Shown: piece after piece, positions 13,621 through 26,000 of the stretch
How positions within the stretch are numbered: the first letter of the stretch is position 1
Layout of the letters: every line of letters starts with the position of its first letter
Assembly: GCA_033980235.1 (NCBI GenBank)
Contig: CM067070.1
Location: 9,936,195-10,000,194, forward strand
DNA from: Diadema setosum
Lineage: Eukaryota > Echinodermata > Echinoidea > Diadematoida > Diadematidae
Direction: 5' to 3'
Length of the DNA: 64,000 nt
Made by a program: the position numbers and the translations under genes
The notes under the pieces: model-generated
What the model was told of the DNA's origin: nothing
Databases searched by the model: none
Seen by the model: only the letters and a program-made list of their open reading frames with translations

Positions 13621-14846
13621 GGTGAGTTTAAAAATTTGAAAGTTCAGTCATCATATCATATTTCACTCTCTTACGTACTTCATCCTACGTTTTTTCTGTC
13701 CAACTTCTGTACATCCCCTGATACCTTTATCCCGATATTCACTGAGGTTCTGTTTTACACATTTTCTTTCTCTTTGAGTCAGTCATATCCCATTCTGAAG
13801 GCCCATTAAACAACTTGTTTCTTTCCTCATCAGCTCGATTTTACTTATGTTTCTTCTGCTTTTCTTTCTTCCTTCTGTATTCACAATTTTGTCCTTTTTT
13901 TATTTTTAAGTATTCTTGTACTAATGTCATGATTAAAACATTATATCTAACTTTATATTTTATCTTTTTCCCTTCCTATGTTTACCCGTTAGTTTTCATC
14001 CTATTTTCCTTTAAGGAGCTCACTGAATAACTTCCTTTCTGAATATTGTCTAGTAGCACTAACCTTTTCTTCTCATTCCCTTTTGATTTTTTTTTTCTTT
14101 TCAAATTGTTATTTTTTCCTCTCTTGATAACTATTTGTACTAAATATTATTGTCTCCAGTCCCTCTAACAAATGCTAATTCAAGAGAAAATGCATTGTAA
14201 AGATGATAAATTATCATCATAAATCTAAATAACACTCTAGAAAAGAAGACAGCATTAACAAAAAAGAAAATTTTTGCAGGCGGTATGATGCTGTAACTAT
14301 TGTAAGTGGCAGAATATGAAATTAGTAGTAATAACAGAACAAAAACAGGAACTGGACTGTTAAGTACAGGCAAAACAGGGGCTAGACTGCAGTAGGTACA
14401 GACACGTTTCATTAGCAAAAATATTCTGCCCACTGGACATGTTACAGTGTAGGTAAAATGAAAAAATGGTCACATGATCGCTCTTAGCCAATCATAAAAA
14501 TTGGATCCATATCACCATTTTATTGTACGGTACGTACAGTATAAGGCATGTTAAGTTGTTGTTGTTGTTGTTTTTTTTTTCCCATTTCTCCCTTTCCTTG
14601 GTAAAAGATAGATTTTACACCAAACTGGCGGAGCTCACTTTCATTTCAGCCTCAAGTTCATGCATGTTTACAGACTGGCACACAGTACCTGTGCTGTTGT
14701 GTTAGCTGTATCCGCATATACTCTAGATGTTGTTTGGATGTGTTGTTGGTCATTTGAGTATTTCCTCTTATGCTAAAATTATGCAAAATAATTAAATGTA
14801 TAGTCTCTGTTCAAGTCTGTATCATGGATTTTTTCTTCATTCATCA

Positions 14847-14872
14847 AGGAGGAGGAGGAGGAGGAGGAGGAG
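14847..14872. repeat. GGA microsatellite
   Basis: Short GGA tract within AT-rich sequence. Confidence 0.8.
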
Positions 14873-15200
14873 AGGAAAGACAGGGAATAAAAGGGTCTTC
14901 AGTCGGTTACATAACTCAATAAAGAGAGACTGAGAGAGAGTCTATTATTCCCCACTCTAACTTGAAATAACTCTGGCTTTGAAGGAATTCCAGGCCAGTA
15001 AAACATTAGTCTGGAAAGAAAGAGTACATTGTAAAATATGACAAGTACAACACACTGATATTAACTGTTCAAGAACTGTTTTGCAAAAATTAGCAAAATT
15101 TCACTATTTCATAACTTTCTTGATTTCATCCAATCTTAATCAAGTTTACATGTACACTTTTTTTTTGTGTGTGTGTCATTATTTACCTTTTCCTTCCAGA

Positions 15201-15292
15201 CAACTTTTGTCTGGCCAGGAATTCCCCTTTGAGGTGGGTTATGTGCACTCAGGAAGTACTGCTCACAGGGACGATTACCCGCTCACCCTCTG
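15201..15292 (+). other. Possible terminal exon of unknown gene
   Basis: Follows a good pyrimidine tract and CCTTCCAG/. One frame reads SGQEFPFEVGYVHSGSTAHR and DDYPLTL to a stop at 15292. Another frame stays open much longer. No family recognised and no partner exon proven. Confidence 0.2.
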
Positions 15293-15589
15293 AAGTGAAG
15301 TCCAGACTAGTTTTTACAATAATGGCTAAGATGTATGACAGGGGTCACATTTCAGGGCAGTTCATGCTTCAGGAATGGGTCCCTTTTAGAGCCAAGGTTT
15401 TTTATTTTATTTTTTCTAAAGATATTTTTAATGATTTTGCTGCTGTCATGCCAGAAAGGGAGACTCTTGAACACAGCCATGGCCTTTAAGGTCTGAAATA
15501 TTTGTCCATAAAGCCCCTCAAAATATGACATTAGAGAGATATCTTACTGCCTAAGATCTCCTGCCCCTGCATCATGGACTTGGTACTAT

Positions 15590-16050
15590 TATTTTCACCT
15601 CCACAAAGGCAAGAGGTTATGTTTTCATCAGTGTTGACTTGTTGGTTTGTCTGTTTGCAATAAAAATGACTCCAAACTTGAGAACTGATTTGAATGAAAC
15701 TTGCGGGAAAAGTTGATAGTGACATGAGCAACAGATGATAAAATTTTGGTAATGATCCAGGAATTGTACAGATTTTTGAAGGATTAAAAAAAAATCTTTT
15801 GGCAGTTAGGGTCAATGAACTTTGGAGTTCAAGCTGTGCGTATTTGAGGTTTGCATGTATGTATGCGCTGTGCTTGGGCGAGCCGCTGCGTACATGTACT
15901 CGGAACCTGATGATGTAGCAAAAGGCTTCTACTGTATATTGGGAAATTTGGCAATTTTCAGCATGTGTGTATAATGATGGAAATGACCTGCTTGGTGAAG
16001 TTCTGCGCTCACAGAGTGCTTTATCGAGGTGAACAGTTTCACCAAATGGA
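15590..16050 (+). repeat. Dispersed repeat (ACCTCCRCAAAGGCAAGAGG type)
   Basis: Contains CACCTCCACAAAGGCAAGAG, GGTTTGTCTGTTTGCAA and GATGAAACTTGCGGG-like blocks typical of a degenerate interspersed repeat family common in marine invertebrates, by recollection. The end is near CTTTATCGAGGTGAACAG. Confidence 0.5.
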
Positions 16051-16753
16051 TAAGAATCTACCATCTATGATATCTTTTCATATCTTTATTACCTGAATTT
16101 GCTTTCAATTTGTCAATGCCACCTCAAAATTAAAAAAAAAAAGTCATTTGATAAAAAAAAAGTGAATATCCATTTGATTCTGGATTTTTATTCTTAATTC
16201 AGTCTATGTGTAGGAAAGAAACTATCACTAAAATAATGCTGAAAGTGAAACTCTGTACATCAAATGGTCATTCATTCCTGTGTTTGTCCTTTTGCAAAAA
16301 AGTAATGTAAACTTTCACATAGTCATCCCACATAATGCTTTAAAAGTGAAACAGCCTCGAAGTGAGTCTAGTCCTCCCCCAGGTAACGAGAAATGAAAAA
16401 TGATATTGCCCTGATTGAGGAAGGTCAGAATTTTATAGCGTGCTTACAAAGCTGTTTTAAGGGGTGAGTCAGCATTATCTCACAACCTTTTAGGGTGCCT
16501 ATGATATGTAATAGAACTGACATGTCTACAGGTCCCCGCACATTAAAAGTATAGTTTTGATAGCAAGTACAGATCACTTCTGAACAGTTAATTGTGCAGA
16601 CTTTTGTGCTGGATGATGTTGACAGGAAGAATCAAAACATTAAGAGGCTGTTGAAGACAAAGAAAGAAAAGAGAAGAGGAAACAAAGTAGATATTGGTAT
16701 TGGGCTTTGTACACTGTGAGTTCACTGTATCTGGTTTGATGATATGAGATTAA

Positions 16754-17136
16754 AGGGATCATAGTTTTGGTTGAGACCCAACTTCACGTTTCTAAAACAA
16801 CTTTTGGTGAGATAATGAGAAACCTTAAATATCAAATGTGAAAGAGCATGTAGTTCCAATTGGAATTCAATGTTTATTTGATGAAAGTTGGTTTTGAAAT
16901 GATTGAAATATCCTAAACAGAGTGATCGCAATAAAAAGTGAGACCCACCTTTTATTATGATCATTTTGTTTTACTTTGTTTTTGGATGTCTCAGCCATTC
17001 CAAAACTGATTTCAGTCAAAAAGCTTTGAATTCCTCTTAGAATGGTATGCTCTGTACTATTTCACAAGTGGTCTCTTGGTATGTCACAAAAAGTTAAAAG
17101 CCCAATCCTCTTCTGCCCCAATACTATACCATCCCT
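16754..17136. mobile_element. Fold-back MITE with TTAA target duplication
   Basis: Ends AGGGATCATAGTTTTGG ... ATACCATCCCT flanked by TTAA at 16750-16753 and 17137-17140. The arms share ATTTGATGAAA and GAAATGGCTGAGATAT-type blocks. Related copies at 17308-17754 and 45249-45630. Confidence 0.85.
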
Positions 17137-17307
17137 TTAACCAGCCAATAAGTCAGTTTTAAATATTTAATTGACCAACTCATTGCAATCTAACCAGCCC
17201 TCATGGTGGTGGCTCTTGTTGCATCATATGTACATGTATGTTTAGGAAACATGACCATAGGCAGTGATTTTCCTTTTACTGAAATTCTCAAAATTCTACT
17301 TAGGCCT

Positions 17308-17754
17308 GAAAGGGCTGGTATAGTTGTGGTTGATATATGGGGATTCAGCTTTTAACTTTTTGTGAGATAATTAGAAGCCACTTTATGAAATATTAAAAAA
17401 CATACAATAAAGGGGAATCCAAAGTTTATTATGATGAAAATCGGTTTTGAAATGGCTGAGATATCCACAAGTATTAAAAGTAAATATCGGTTTCGAAATG
17501 GCTGAGATATTATATCCACAAGTATTAAAGGTAAAACAAAGCGATCCTAATAAAAGGTGAGTCCCACCTTTTATTCAGATTGCTGTTTTTTTGATATCTC
17601 AGCCATTTCAAACCCGATTTTCATCAAATAAACTTTGAATTCCTCTTGTAGAACTGTATGCTCTTGTAGAACTGTATGCATTTCTCATTATCTCACAAAC
17701 AAGTTGGAAACCTGAAGCCCAATTTCAGCCACAACTACAATACCATCCCTTTAT
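17308..17754. mobile_element. Fold-back MITE, same family as 16754
   Basis: AAAGGGCTGGTATAGTTGTG ... CACAACTACAATACCATCCC. An internal 40-bp block (GGTTTCGAAATGGCTGAGAT) is partly duplicated. No TTAA duplication visible. Confidence 0.8.
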
Positions 17755-19106
17755 GGCCTGTGAATTGCTTTGGGTAGGCCATTTTCTCTCCACCCCCCCC
17801 CCCCCCCCACAAAAAAATAAAAAAAAAAATAAGTATGAATAAAGGGGAACAATATAGTAATACAGAATATAATTTTCTCTGTTTGACGCGAAAAATTAAC
17901 GTGGTAGGGTTAGAAGTGGGTGTGACAGAATTATCATTAAATTTGAAGATGAACATGTTTGGCTTTGATGTGGCCTGTATGCTGAGTGGTCGCAAACCAT
18001 GCACTGAAATGTGGGATTGCACTCTTGAGTCTTAGATTTGCAATGTTTCAAGCAATTCTCAGCTTTTAGCCAGTCATGCAATTATACAGTTTTATAACAT
18101 CAATATTTTGTGGGATGCCTAATCTATATTTTTGTTTGCAAGAGGTTGATGATTTAGTAGTCTCGAAAAACTTACAAGTGCAGTTCAATAGCCAGTTGAT
18201 AGTATACAATTCTATCCTCTTTCAAATCATGAGAGTTTTATTAGTTGGCATTCTTGTTATTGTACAGGTGAGACATTTAGTATGCAATTATCTTTTTTTT
18301 TTTGTTCACAAATTTTCTAACTTTATACTGGTATGTCATGCTCTTCTCCTCATATCATTTCCAGTTGCTTGGTAAGTTTGGTCGTAGAGATGGCCTTTTG
18401 GGAGGGTGAATTACTCCCAAGGAATACCTAGTCAGCCATCGTCATCCACAAAAATGGCTTTTTCTTCCTTGAGGAAGTTGAATCATATTTTGGACCAAAT
18501 TCATAAAATCTGTCGGCTTTTTACATCTCTTTATATGCATTTATGGCCATCTGCATTGATGACCATGCATCACCTCACTTCATCCCTCTCCTGACAGCGG
18601 CCTGACCGTGTGGATGACCCTTGGTAGGAATGAATCCTCACCAGGGGAGCCAAATCCCTGGTGTATGTGTACTGGTCTTTTGCCTTCCCCCTTCCTGGAG
18701 CGTAAATTCCGTACAGCTGTTAACCCTGCAGCAGTACAGTAGCTCTTAACCCTGCAGCAGTACAGTAGCTCCTGTCTAATTTCTTAACTCTGTCTCTAGA
18801 CAGTTTAGCTATTAGATTATGAAATATCACACAACATCTAGCACTTCATTACTATCCTTTCTCTGTTAATGTACGAGCTGAAATTTTTGTGTACGGATAT
18901 TTTTTTTTTTTTTTTTTTTCACAAAATGCAACTTGCCATACATTTCCATCGTCATTAATTCTGCAGTCTACAGTTGGTTATGACTGTCAGTAATCCCCTT
19001 TTAAAACTGGTACGAAAGAGTAACAAGCCATTTACTATCACTGAATGCTTGTTTGTTTGTTTGTTTTTTCAGGATTTCCTTTGTGTAGACAAGTTGTTTG
19101 TTCTGC
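17755..19106. other. Gene-free stretch
   Basis: Includes a C run (17791-17808) and a tandem duplicate of a 26-bp unit containing CCTGCAGCAGTACAGTAGCT near 18718-18771. An open segment around 18143-18267 has AT-rich codons and no family resemblance. Confidence 0.4.
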
Positions 19107-19110
19107 ATGT

Positions 19111-21918
19111 GGGCAATTCCACGGTATGTAGGACACAGATGCCGAAAATTCAAAATGATATTTGTTTCAAACACCATACATTTTCAGACAATACTTGAGT
19201 TGAAGTTTTAAGAATCAGTATGTTTTTCAATAAAAGCGGCCATTTTGATTTTCAAAATGGCTGCCAAAATATGCCTATAACTCAATGGTAAGAAAGAGTG
19301 TATTGTCACATGATTTACCCTATGTATATCCACTTTACTAGTACTCTAAACAACAATCTTTTATATGTATGCAGTTACCAGATGAGTCTTTTACCACATG
19401 ATAGAAAGAAAAGCTGGTTGCTTTAAAGAATTTTATAAAAACTTTTAATTAGTTTGACAATGATGGATGTAACGTCAGTTACCAAAAACAAGGAATTTTT
19501 AACTTTATTCATCAAAGAAAGTGAGCTGTATGATGTAACTTATGATTTCTAATGTATGCCCATATGCCTTCCTTTCAATACCAGAAAATAAGGATACTTG
19601 GCATACTGGAGAGTCAAATGAACACATCAAAATGTGTAACGTCAGTTACCGAAACGTCATATACCAGTATGTAACGTCAGTTACCATGTCAGTAATTATA
19701 ACTTAGGCAAATGTTTTTACTTTAGGCCATTTCAATACATCTGGGAACTTTGATAGGGAATGATGTCATCACCATGGTACACTGTATGTCCATGGATACA
19801 TTTTTTTTGTTCATTTTATCTTATTTATTTATTTGTCTTTTTTTTGTGGGGGGGGGGGGGGGGTTGAGCTTTTGATTTTCTGTTCAACACAAGTTTAAGG
19901 TTAAATCATCTGGAAGTTTAGGTTTACCACATGCAATATATAATGCATTCAAATTACTATACAGTACATTCACAGTCCTAAGGGATGATAAAGCTACCAA
20001 ATTTGTAGGCCTAATCAATAATGTGGTTGCATGGTAACCACCTTTTTCTATTAAAAAGCTTGTGTACAGCTGTATACCAACAGTTTTATAATCTTTACTA
20101 ATGACTACTTTTGCTAGCATTTTTCTTTTTTTCTGGAAGCTTAGTGAAGTTTCTACCTAAAGGCAAATGCAGGAACATATATATTTCTTCGCTTGCACTT
20201 AAATGTGTGGTTTAGTTAATATGGCACATCTCGAAATGGTACATAAGCAGGCCTGACATAAGGCATGTACTGTCATTACTGTTTGAAACTAACACTGATG
20301 TTGCTCAACCAGTCAACGTTTAACACTGATGCTGCTCAAAGTGAGAGGTGATTCTAGGGTAAAATAAAAAACTGTTCATATTTGTTGATTACTTTATTTC
20401 ATTCATGCAGGGACATTTTTGTAATACATGATAATTATGAACAGGAAGATTTGTTTATATTGATCTTAAAATTCTTTCATTGCAAAGTTCTATTTCTTGG
20501 TATCTGGGATGTATTTGCAAGCCTTGATATACCAGTGAAAAGGAAAAGAAAAACAATTACATTCCTTCAAGCAAGGAATAAACAAATAATGCCCTTTTGA
20601 CCAAAATAGCATGATTCTTCTTCACAGAAAAAATATTAAAAGTGTAACACTATTCATTTAAATCATTATTGATAATGGAGATCTTTTTTTTTTATTTGTG
20701 GCCCTAACAATGCCTTGAGGGAGAAGGAGTAAAATAAAGAAAAGAAGAAAGAATATATCACAGTAGATTTCGTACATATATAGGCCCTACGGCTATGAAT
20801 ATTTTTATTTGTATGTGTTTTTTCCCCATGACCTGAAAGATATATATTTTTTTTCACACAAAAAATATCTGTGTTTTGTGTAGTACTGCAGGGCATTATG
20901 GGTGGGGTACTCTAGATAGAAACTTTCCTGTTCATTAAAAACAACAACAACAAAAACCCCCTTAGTTATGTCAATATTCATACTTGGAACTGCTGAATCT
21001 AAATGGCTCTGTGTAATCATAACTGTTGAATAAGCATTCAATCTTTTAAAGACAAATGTCAAGAAATATCCTCTGGTGCATTTACATTATTTTTGCTCAA
21101 CTGTGCTATGGCATGGGGGGGGGGGGGGAGCTTGCCCCCTAAGGACCCCATCCCATTTGTGTCTTTAGATTTTGTTTTAATTTGTTGCTAAGTAAATGCC
21201 TGGGATTGTTACTGGTATACTGCAGCAGTATAACCTGTTAAATAAATTAGTTCTTTGTAACCCCATAGCAAAAGTATGTGTAACGTCAGTTACGTAACGT
21301 CAGTTACTGACATGTTCCCCTTTAAGTTTTCATTAAACACAAAGAAAATAGACTAATGTTTCATTTCATTTGGGTATTTGTAATTGATGAACCAAGGTAT
21401 GATTCCATATCAAACAAATCACTCTGAAAGGTCAGAATGATAGAATATCACAAAACTATTCCTAATCATGATTTTCCATGTGTAAACCCTATGGCAAATG
21501 TAAGCGTAACGTCAGTTACGTAACGTCAGTTACCGTCATGCCTTCACTGAAATTGGCATGGTGCTAAAAGGAAATATCTAAAGTGCACATTATTTTGCAC
21601 ACCTGTTCCTAAGAACCTAGGTGTATTGCCATATTAAACACATAAAGGCTAGAAGTCAGGGACATGAGATATTTCCATTTAGATCTACACCATAATTTCC
21701 CATGTCCTTTTTCCGTAACGTCAGTTACCGACACATTTTCACTTGCTATGTGATGAGGAATGCAGTTTGAGAGAAAAACTTTCTACCTATTTCTTCATTC
21801 TCATGAACTCATTCATCAATGCTAATTACAAGCCCCAGGTGCTTTCATTCACAAAACTACAACATAAACAATTTCATGAAAATCCTTACGTGTAACGTCA
21901 GTTACCGTGGAATTGCCC
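19111..21918. mobile_element. 2.8 kb non-autonomous element with 14-mer array
   Basis: The 16-bp inverted ends GGGCAATTCCACGGTA ... TACCGTGGAATTGCCC are flanked by ATGT at 19107-19110 and 21919-21922. It contains nine exact same-strand copies of GTAACGTCAGTTAC at 19469, 19636, 19671, 21280, 21294, 21506, 21520, 21715 and 21892; two pairs abut exactly. The last copy overlaps the right terminal repeat. The surrounding units are clearly diverged tandem copies about 180-225 bp apart. No frame over 96 codons, so no transposase is encoded. Confidence 0.8.
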
Positions 21919-21922
21919 ATGT

Positions 21923-22878
21923 GAAGTTTACTGTACAGGCATGTTTTATTAGATATTTGACCCAGATACATGTATCACTACATCATGTCCCCCAAAGTGT
22001 GTTAGACCAACATGTACAGTACTTTACTGTTTGTGCATCACACAAAAATATTATTTCTCGGCAAAGAAAAAAAAAGAATCAAGTCTTGCCATGCTGGAGC
22101 ATGGCATGACTTGATTGTTGTTGTTGTTGTTGTTTTTAACATAGAAATAATATTTTGCGTGAGGTAGTTTCTGCATGTTTTTTGCATTTTGTTTAATGGT
22201 TCAAAGGAGCAAAATTTTCTTCATACAGTCATACATTTCTGGAAATGCAAACTTTTAGATATCTTTTGGAGATATTTGGTTTGTCATCTCTATACAAATG
22301 TAGCTTACCTTCTGTGCATCCATCGAGTCTCACTTACTGCATTTCCATTTTTATATATTGCATCTTTTTTATTTTGTCTGAATCTTTAGTATTCATTTGT
22401 AGTACATCCATTTCACATGGCAGAATAAAATCTTATTTGTCATTTTTACCCCTACTTTGATCATAAACTACTTGCACAGTACATGTAACTTTTATTCCAG
22501 TGGGAGAATCATGAAAAAAAAAAAAAAAAACCTCTAAATCGCTCACAATGCAACTGATCCATAAATTGGCGACACATTTCCTAAGATTAGATATCATGGT
22601 TTTCTCTCAAATATGCTAGATTCTGTGATTTTTCGTTTATTGATTTTGTACTGAATTACTGCAAGACTGGTCTCATCTAGTCATTCTAAAATATATAAAA
22701 TGCAGCGAAATTCAGAATTTGCCAGTAAATGATGACAACTTATTGAAATTTGAGGCTTGATTCCCCAAGGTATATCATGGAGTTATGAGCCCTGAATCCC
22801 TGAACCTGAATCCACCCCCAGGTGCATCCCATTGGAGGAGATGATCTTATCTATTCTTTTAATCCCTGCAATCTTCAG
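21923..22878. other. Sequence 5' of the first recognised UBASH3 exon
   Basis: AT-rich, with a 22070-22130 inverted stretch around CAAGTCTTGCCATGC and a GTT run. No UBA-like MGF/TG/W codon pattern was found here or further upstream. Confidence 0.4.
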
Positions 22879-23065
22879 GTTACTGAATCATGTCGATGAC
22901 CCAACTCTCGACGAATCCATCCCGCGGGAGTACATCGTCTACGCCTGTGCGGTGGGGCCCCTCGGGGAGCAGCTGGACGACTACTGGAACAAATCCCTCT
23001 CTATCTGTGGCCGGAATGGTGCCCATAGCCTCCTACCGCACGTCACTCTCTGCTCCTTCATCTCA
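22879..23065 (+). CDS. ubash3: UBASH3 exon A: start of 2H-like domain
   Basis: The acceptor is ATCTTCAG/G and the donor CTCA/GTAAGT. The first base completes a codon whose other two bases lie upstream; TG there would give the Trp that precedes this point in vertebrate proteins. The peptide has IPREYIVY and PHVTLC, matching the region just after the UBA domain and the first HxTx motif of the 2H fold. It is clearly GC-richer than the surrounding intron. The ATG at 22832 lies in the intron and is not a credible start. Confidence 0.93.
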
Positions 23066-26000
23066 GTAAGTTATTACCATGGTAACAGTAATCTTTGACC
23101 TGTTACCATTACATTCAAGGACAGGTTACAGCAAAGTATGTATCTCACTGGCAGAGACATTGCTGCAACTGATCTGTCGCCACAATTTGTACAACTCAAG
23201 AGACAAAAAGAAAAAAAAAATGGTTTGCATTCTCGCCAAATAAAATGATAATTCAATCATCTGTGAGTCATCGAGACATCGCCATGGCATCTTCAGTACT
23301 GTGTAGGTCACCACTGAGTCTACGCAAGGTAGTGGAGACATCTGTGGAGACCACGATGACAAAATTAGTCTCTGCGACTTGGCTGCAACTAATGAGACGT
23401 CGTGGAGAAGTCTCAGAGACTAACTGGAAACTGGAAAAAGTCCCTGAATAAAATCAAACATGTTCAATTCTCATGATTCCCTGCAAACTCGGCTGTATTC
23501 TAGGGAGACTGGAGATGCCACCAGGTCGCCAACTAGTCTACAGCTCAGATACCCGTGTAACAATTTTACTGCAAACCGGGAAAGAACCAATCCCCTCAGA
23601 TTATGTGTGTGTTGTTAAGTTTGCAATGTCATTGTTTCGGCAAATTTCACAAGTGGAATGATATTCGCAGAATTGATGACTTGTAGAAATGTTGCCTTCT
23701 GTGACAAAAATACAAAAATACTTTCTATTTGAATAAAAACAAGGAGATTGCCAAGCAGGGTTTATATTTTCCCTTGTTCTTTTACTGTGGATCTCAATTC
23801 TGAATGCAGCCACCCACTACTAAGTCTTCCAAATTTGGACAAATATCATGCTCATTGAGCATCGAGTGCATGATGTATGAAGTTGATATCAACATATCCC
23901 ATTTTGATTAATGTGGCTTTTGAAAGAAAAAAAAAATTAGTGCCCACATAAGTGCCCACAAATCTTTCTTGAAGTTTGTTTTCATTCATGAATTACATGT
24001 GAAATTTTAGAATTAGTGAAATCTTATCCCAAATATTGAAAATCTTTTGATGAGTTGTATTTCTGTAAAATAATGTAATGTGTAACATTGCTATGGTGAC
24101 TTTTAATGGGAAAGGATTATGTAGTTACAAAAGCATCAAGCAAAAACATAATTTTATGAAATTTTATGGCACAGAATAATGGAAGGGTATACAAGTATCC
24201 TAGTGATGAAGTCACCTTGGCTTCTTTGATGTTTTCAATATGACTATTTAATGAAAAATTGAAATGTGAGATTCCCTAACTTTTTTAATATCTTGGGTCT
24301 GATTTCAATTAAACTTCTGCCATTTTATCATCCTTGATTTCAGGCTATTCATAAAGATCAAGATGACATGACAATGAGTTACACTGATATCATGTTACTT
24401 TTCATGTTACCTGTTCAATTTTACTAGACTTTCTCTTATTTCTTGTTTGATTTCATTGAGTGTGTTTAAATGGCTATGAAACATTCGCATTGTGGTATTG
24501 CTCTTTTAATTTGGATGATGCATTGCTGGTAGAGTACAGTGGAGTACAGTGGCAGAAGAACATACCTGTTTTGATTGATGTGAAAGTACAGGAACAGTAG
24601 GACGAAACCTGTTGTGATTGATGGAAATGCCAATGTAGTTTAGCTTTAACTTGGCAGGAGATATTGTGTATGAAGGTGTTAGATTAATTCATCCTAATTG
24701 TTTATGATCCAGGATGTGCCATATTACAGGTTGAGGTTCTGCCTCATGCAACATTTATTTTTCCTTTAATGACAGGTTTCAAGTACTGTCCTCTTTGACA
24801 TTTACCTCTTTACATTGTATGTGCCACATTCGCACGCCTGACTTAATCGAAGGTGTGCCAACTTCGCATATTCGCTCAAACGCACAAACCCGCCCAAACT
24901 GATCAATAAATCGCCTAATGCCACAGTACAATGGAAGCGTTTCTCGCTATTTCATTCCTCTCGCATATAGCTTGCATTTTATGTGGTGATTGACTAGCAA
25001 GGGGCATTCTCTACTGAATTTTTGTGTAAATTCTAAGTTTTTGTCACTATTATATTTTGTGTGCAAAAATCTTACAATAATATTATTCCTGGTCATTTGA
25101 AAGAAAAGCAATAACAGATTTGACTTACAATTTACATCAAAACAAAGCCTGGCATTTTCCGTAAAACTTTCCTCACTACTTGTCCAGCTAAACAGAAATG
25201 TATAAAAGTGACATGGATTTGAAAAACAGAATGTTTTCCCAAAGCATGACAACATTGGTGGCTCAGAATAATGTGGCACACAGGGGGTTTCCACAATGGC
25301 ACATTAAGAGTTAAAAGTCTTTTTCATCCACATACCCTCCGGCAATTGTTTCCCCGTAGTGTCCAGACAGTCAGTGCCAGACGCTGACCGATACATTCCA
25401 GATGGTCATCGACAGGTGGCAGTCCAAGGCTCCTGAGGTGCTGACCCTGGACTTCTACTCCTCCAGTAACTTCATCGGGCTCTTCATCGAGGACGACCAT
25501 GCCGACTACCTGAGGAAGGTGATGGCAGACTTCAGCAAGGAGGCCTTGAGCAGGACAGGTAGGCCTACAACACCTGGTCGTGTACCTTCCTTGAGAGGGT
25601 ATTTGGAATATATATTTTACCCAGAATGGCTCACAGTTGGAAGACAGATTTCTCTAATCAGGCATCTCTTGGACAAGTCTCCCTGGGATAAATGTCCCTA
25701 GATGGCTAACCCTGAGACAAAAAATAAAAATAAAAAGATGAAAATCCATCTTTATTGCCACAAATCAAGTGCGCATTCTATTTCACATATTTTTTTTTTT
25801 TTACTTTGCCTGTAAGTGTTGGCTGCTCTTTATTGAAAAAAAACAAAACAAAACACTAGACGACAGAATGATTTTACCTCCCATACCGTTAATCACTACA
25901 CAAGAGAGAAAAAAAAAAAATACTAGTAACTATCTTGTGTCATACAAAGTGTTGGAGATACATGTAATAGAGTGCCAAAACCTTTTCTTCCTAATTGACT

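Noticed and set aside
15531..16064. 177-codon minus-strand frame
   Set aside because: Overlaps a degenerate dispersed repeat; no recognisable domain or compositional support.
18143..18267. Open segment after TTTGCAAG as an exon
   Set aside because: AT-rich codons, no family resemblance, and unremarkable composition compared with neighbouring introns.
19469..21905. CRISPR-like array
   Set aside because: The repeats are 14 bp, irregularly spaced, sometimes abutting, and in an animal transposon with inverted ends.
22832..22878. ATG at 22832 as the UBASH3 start
   Set aside because: It lies upstream of a clear acceptor, its codons do not match the family, and the split codon at 22879 needs an upstream exon.
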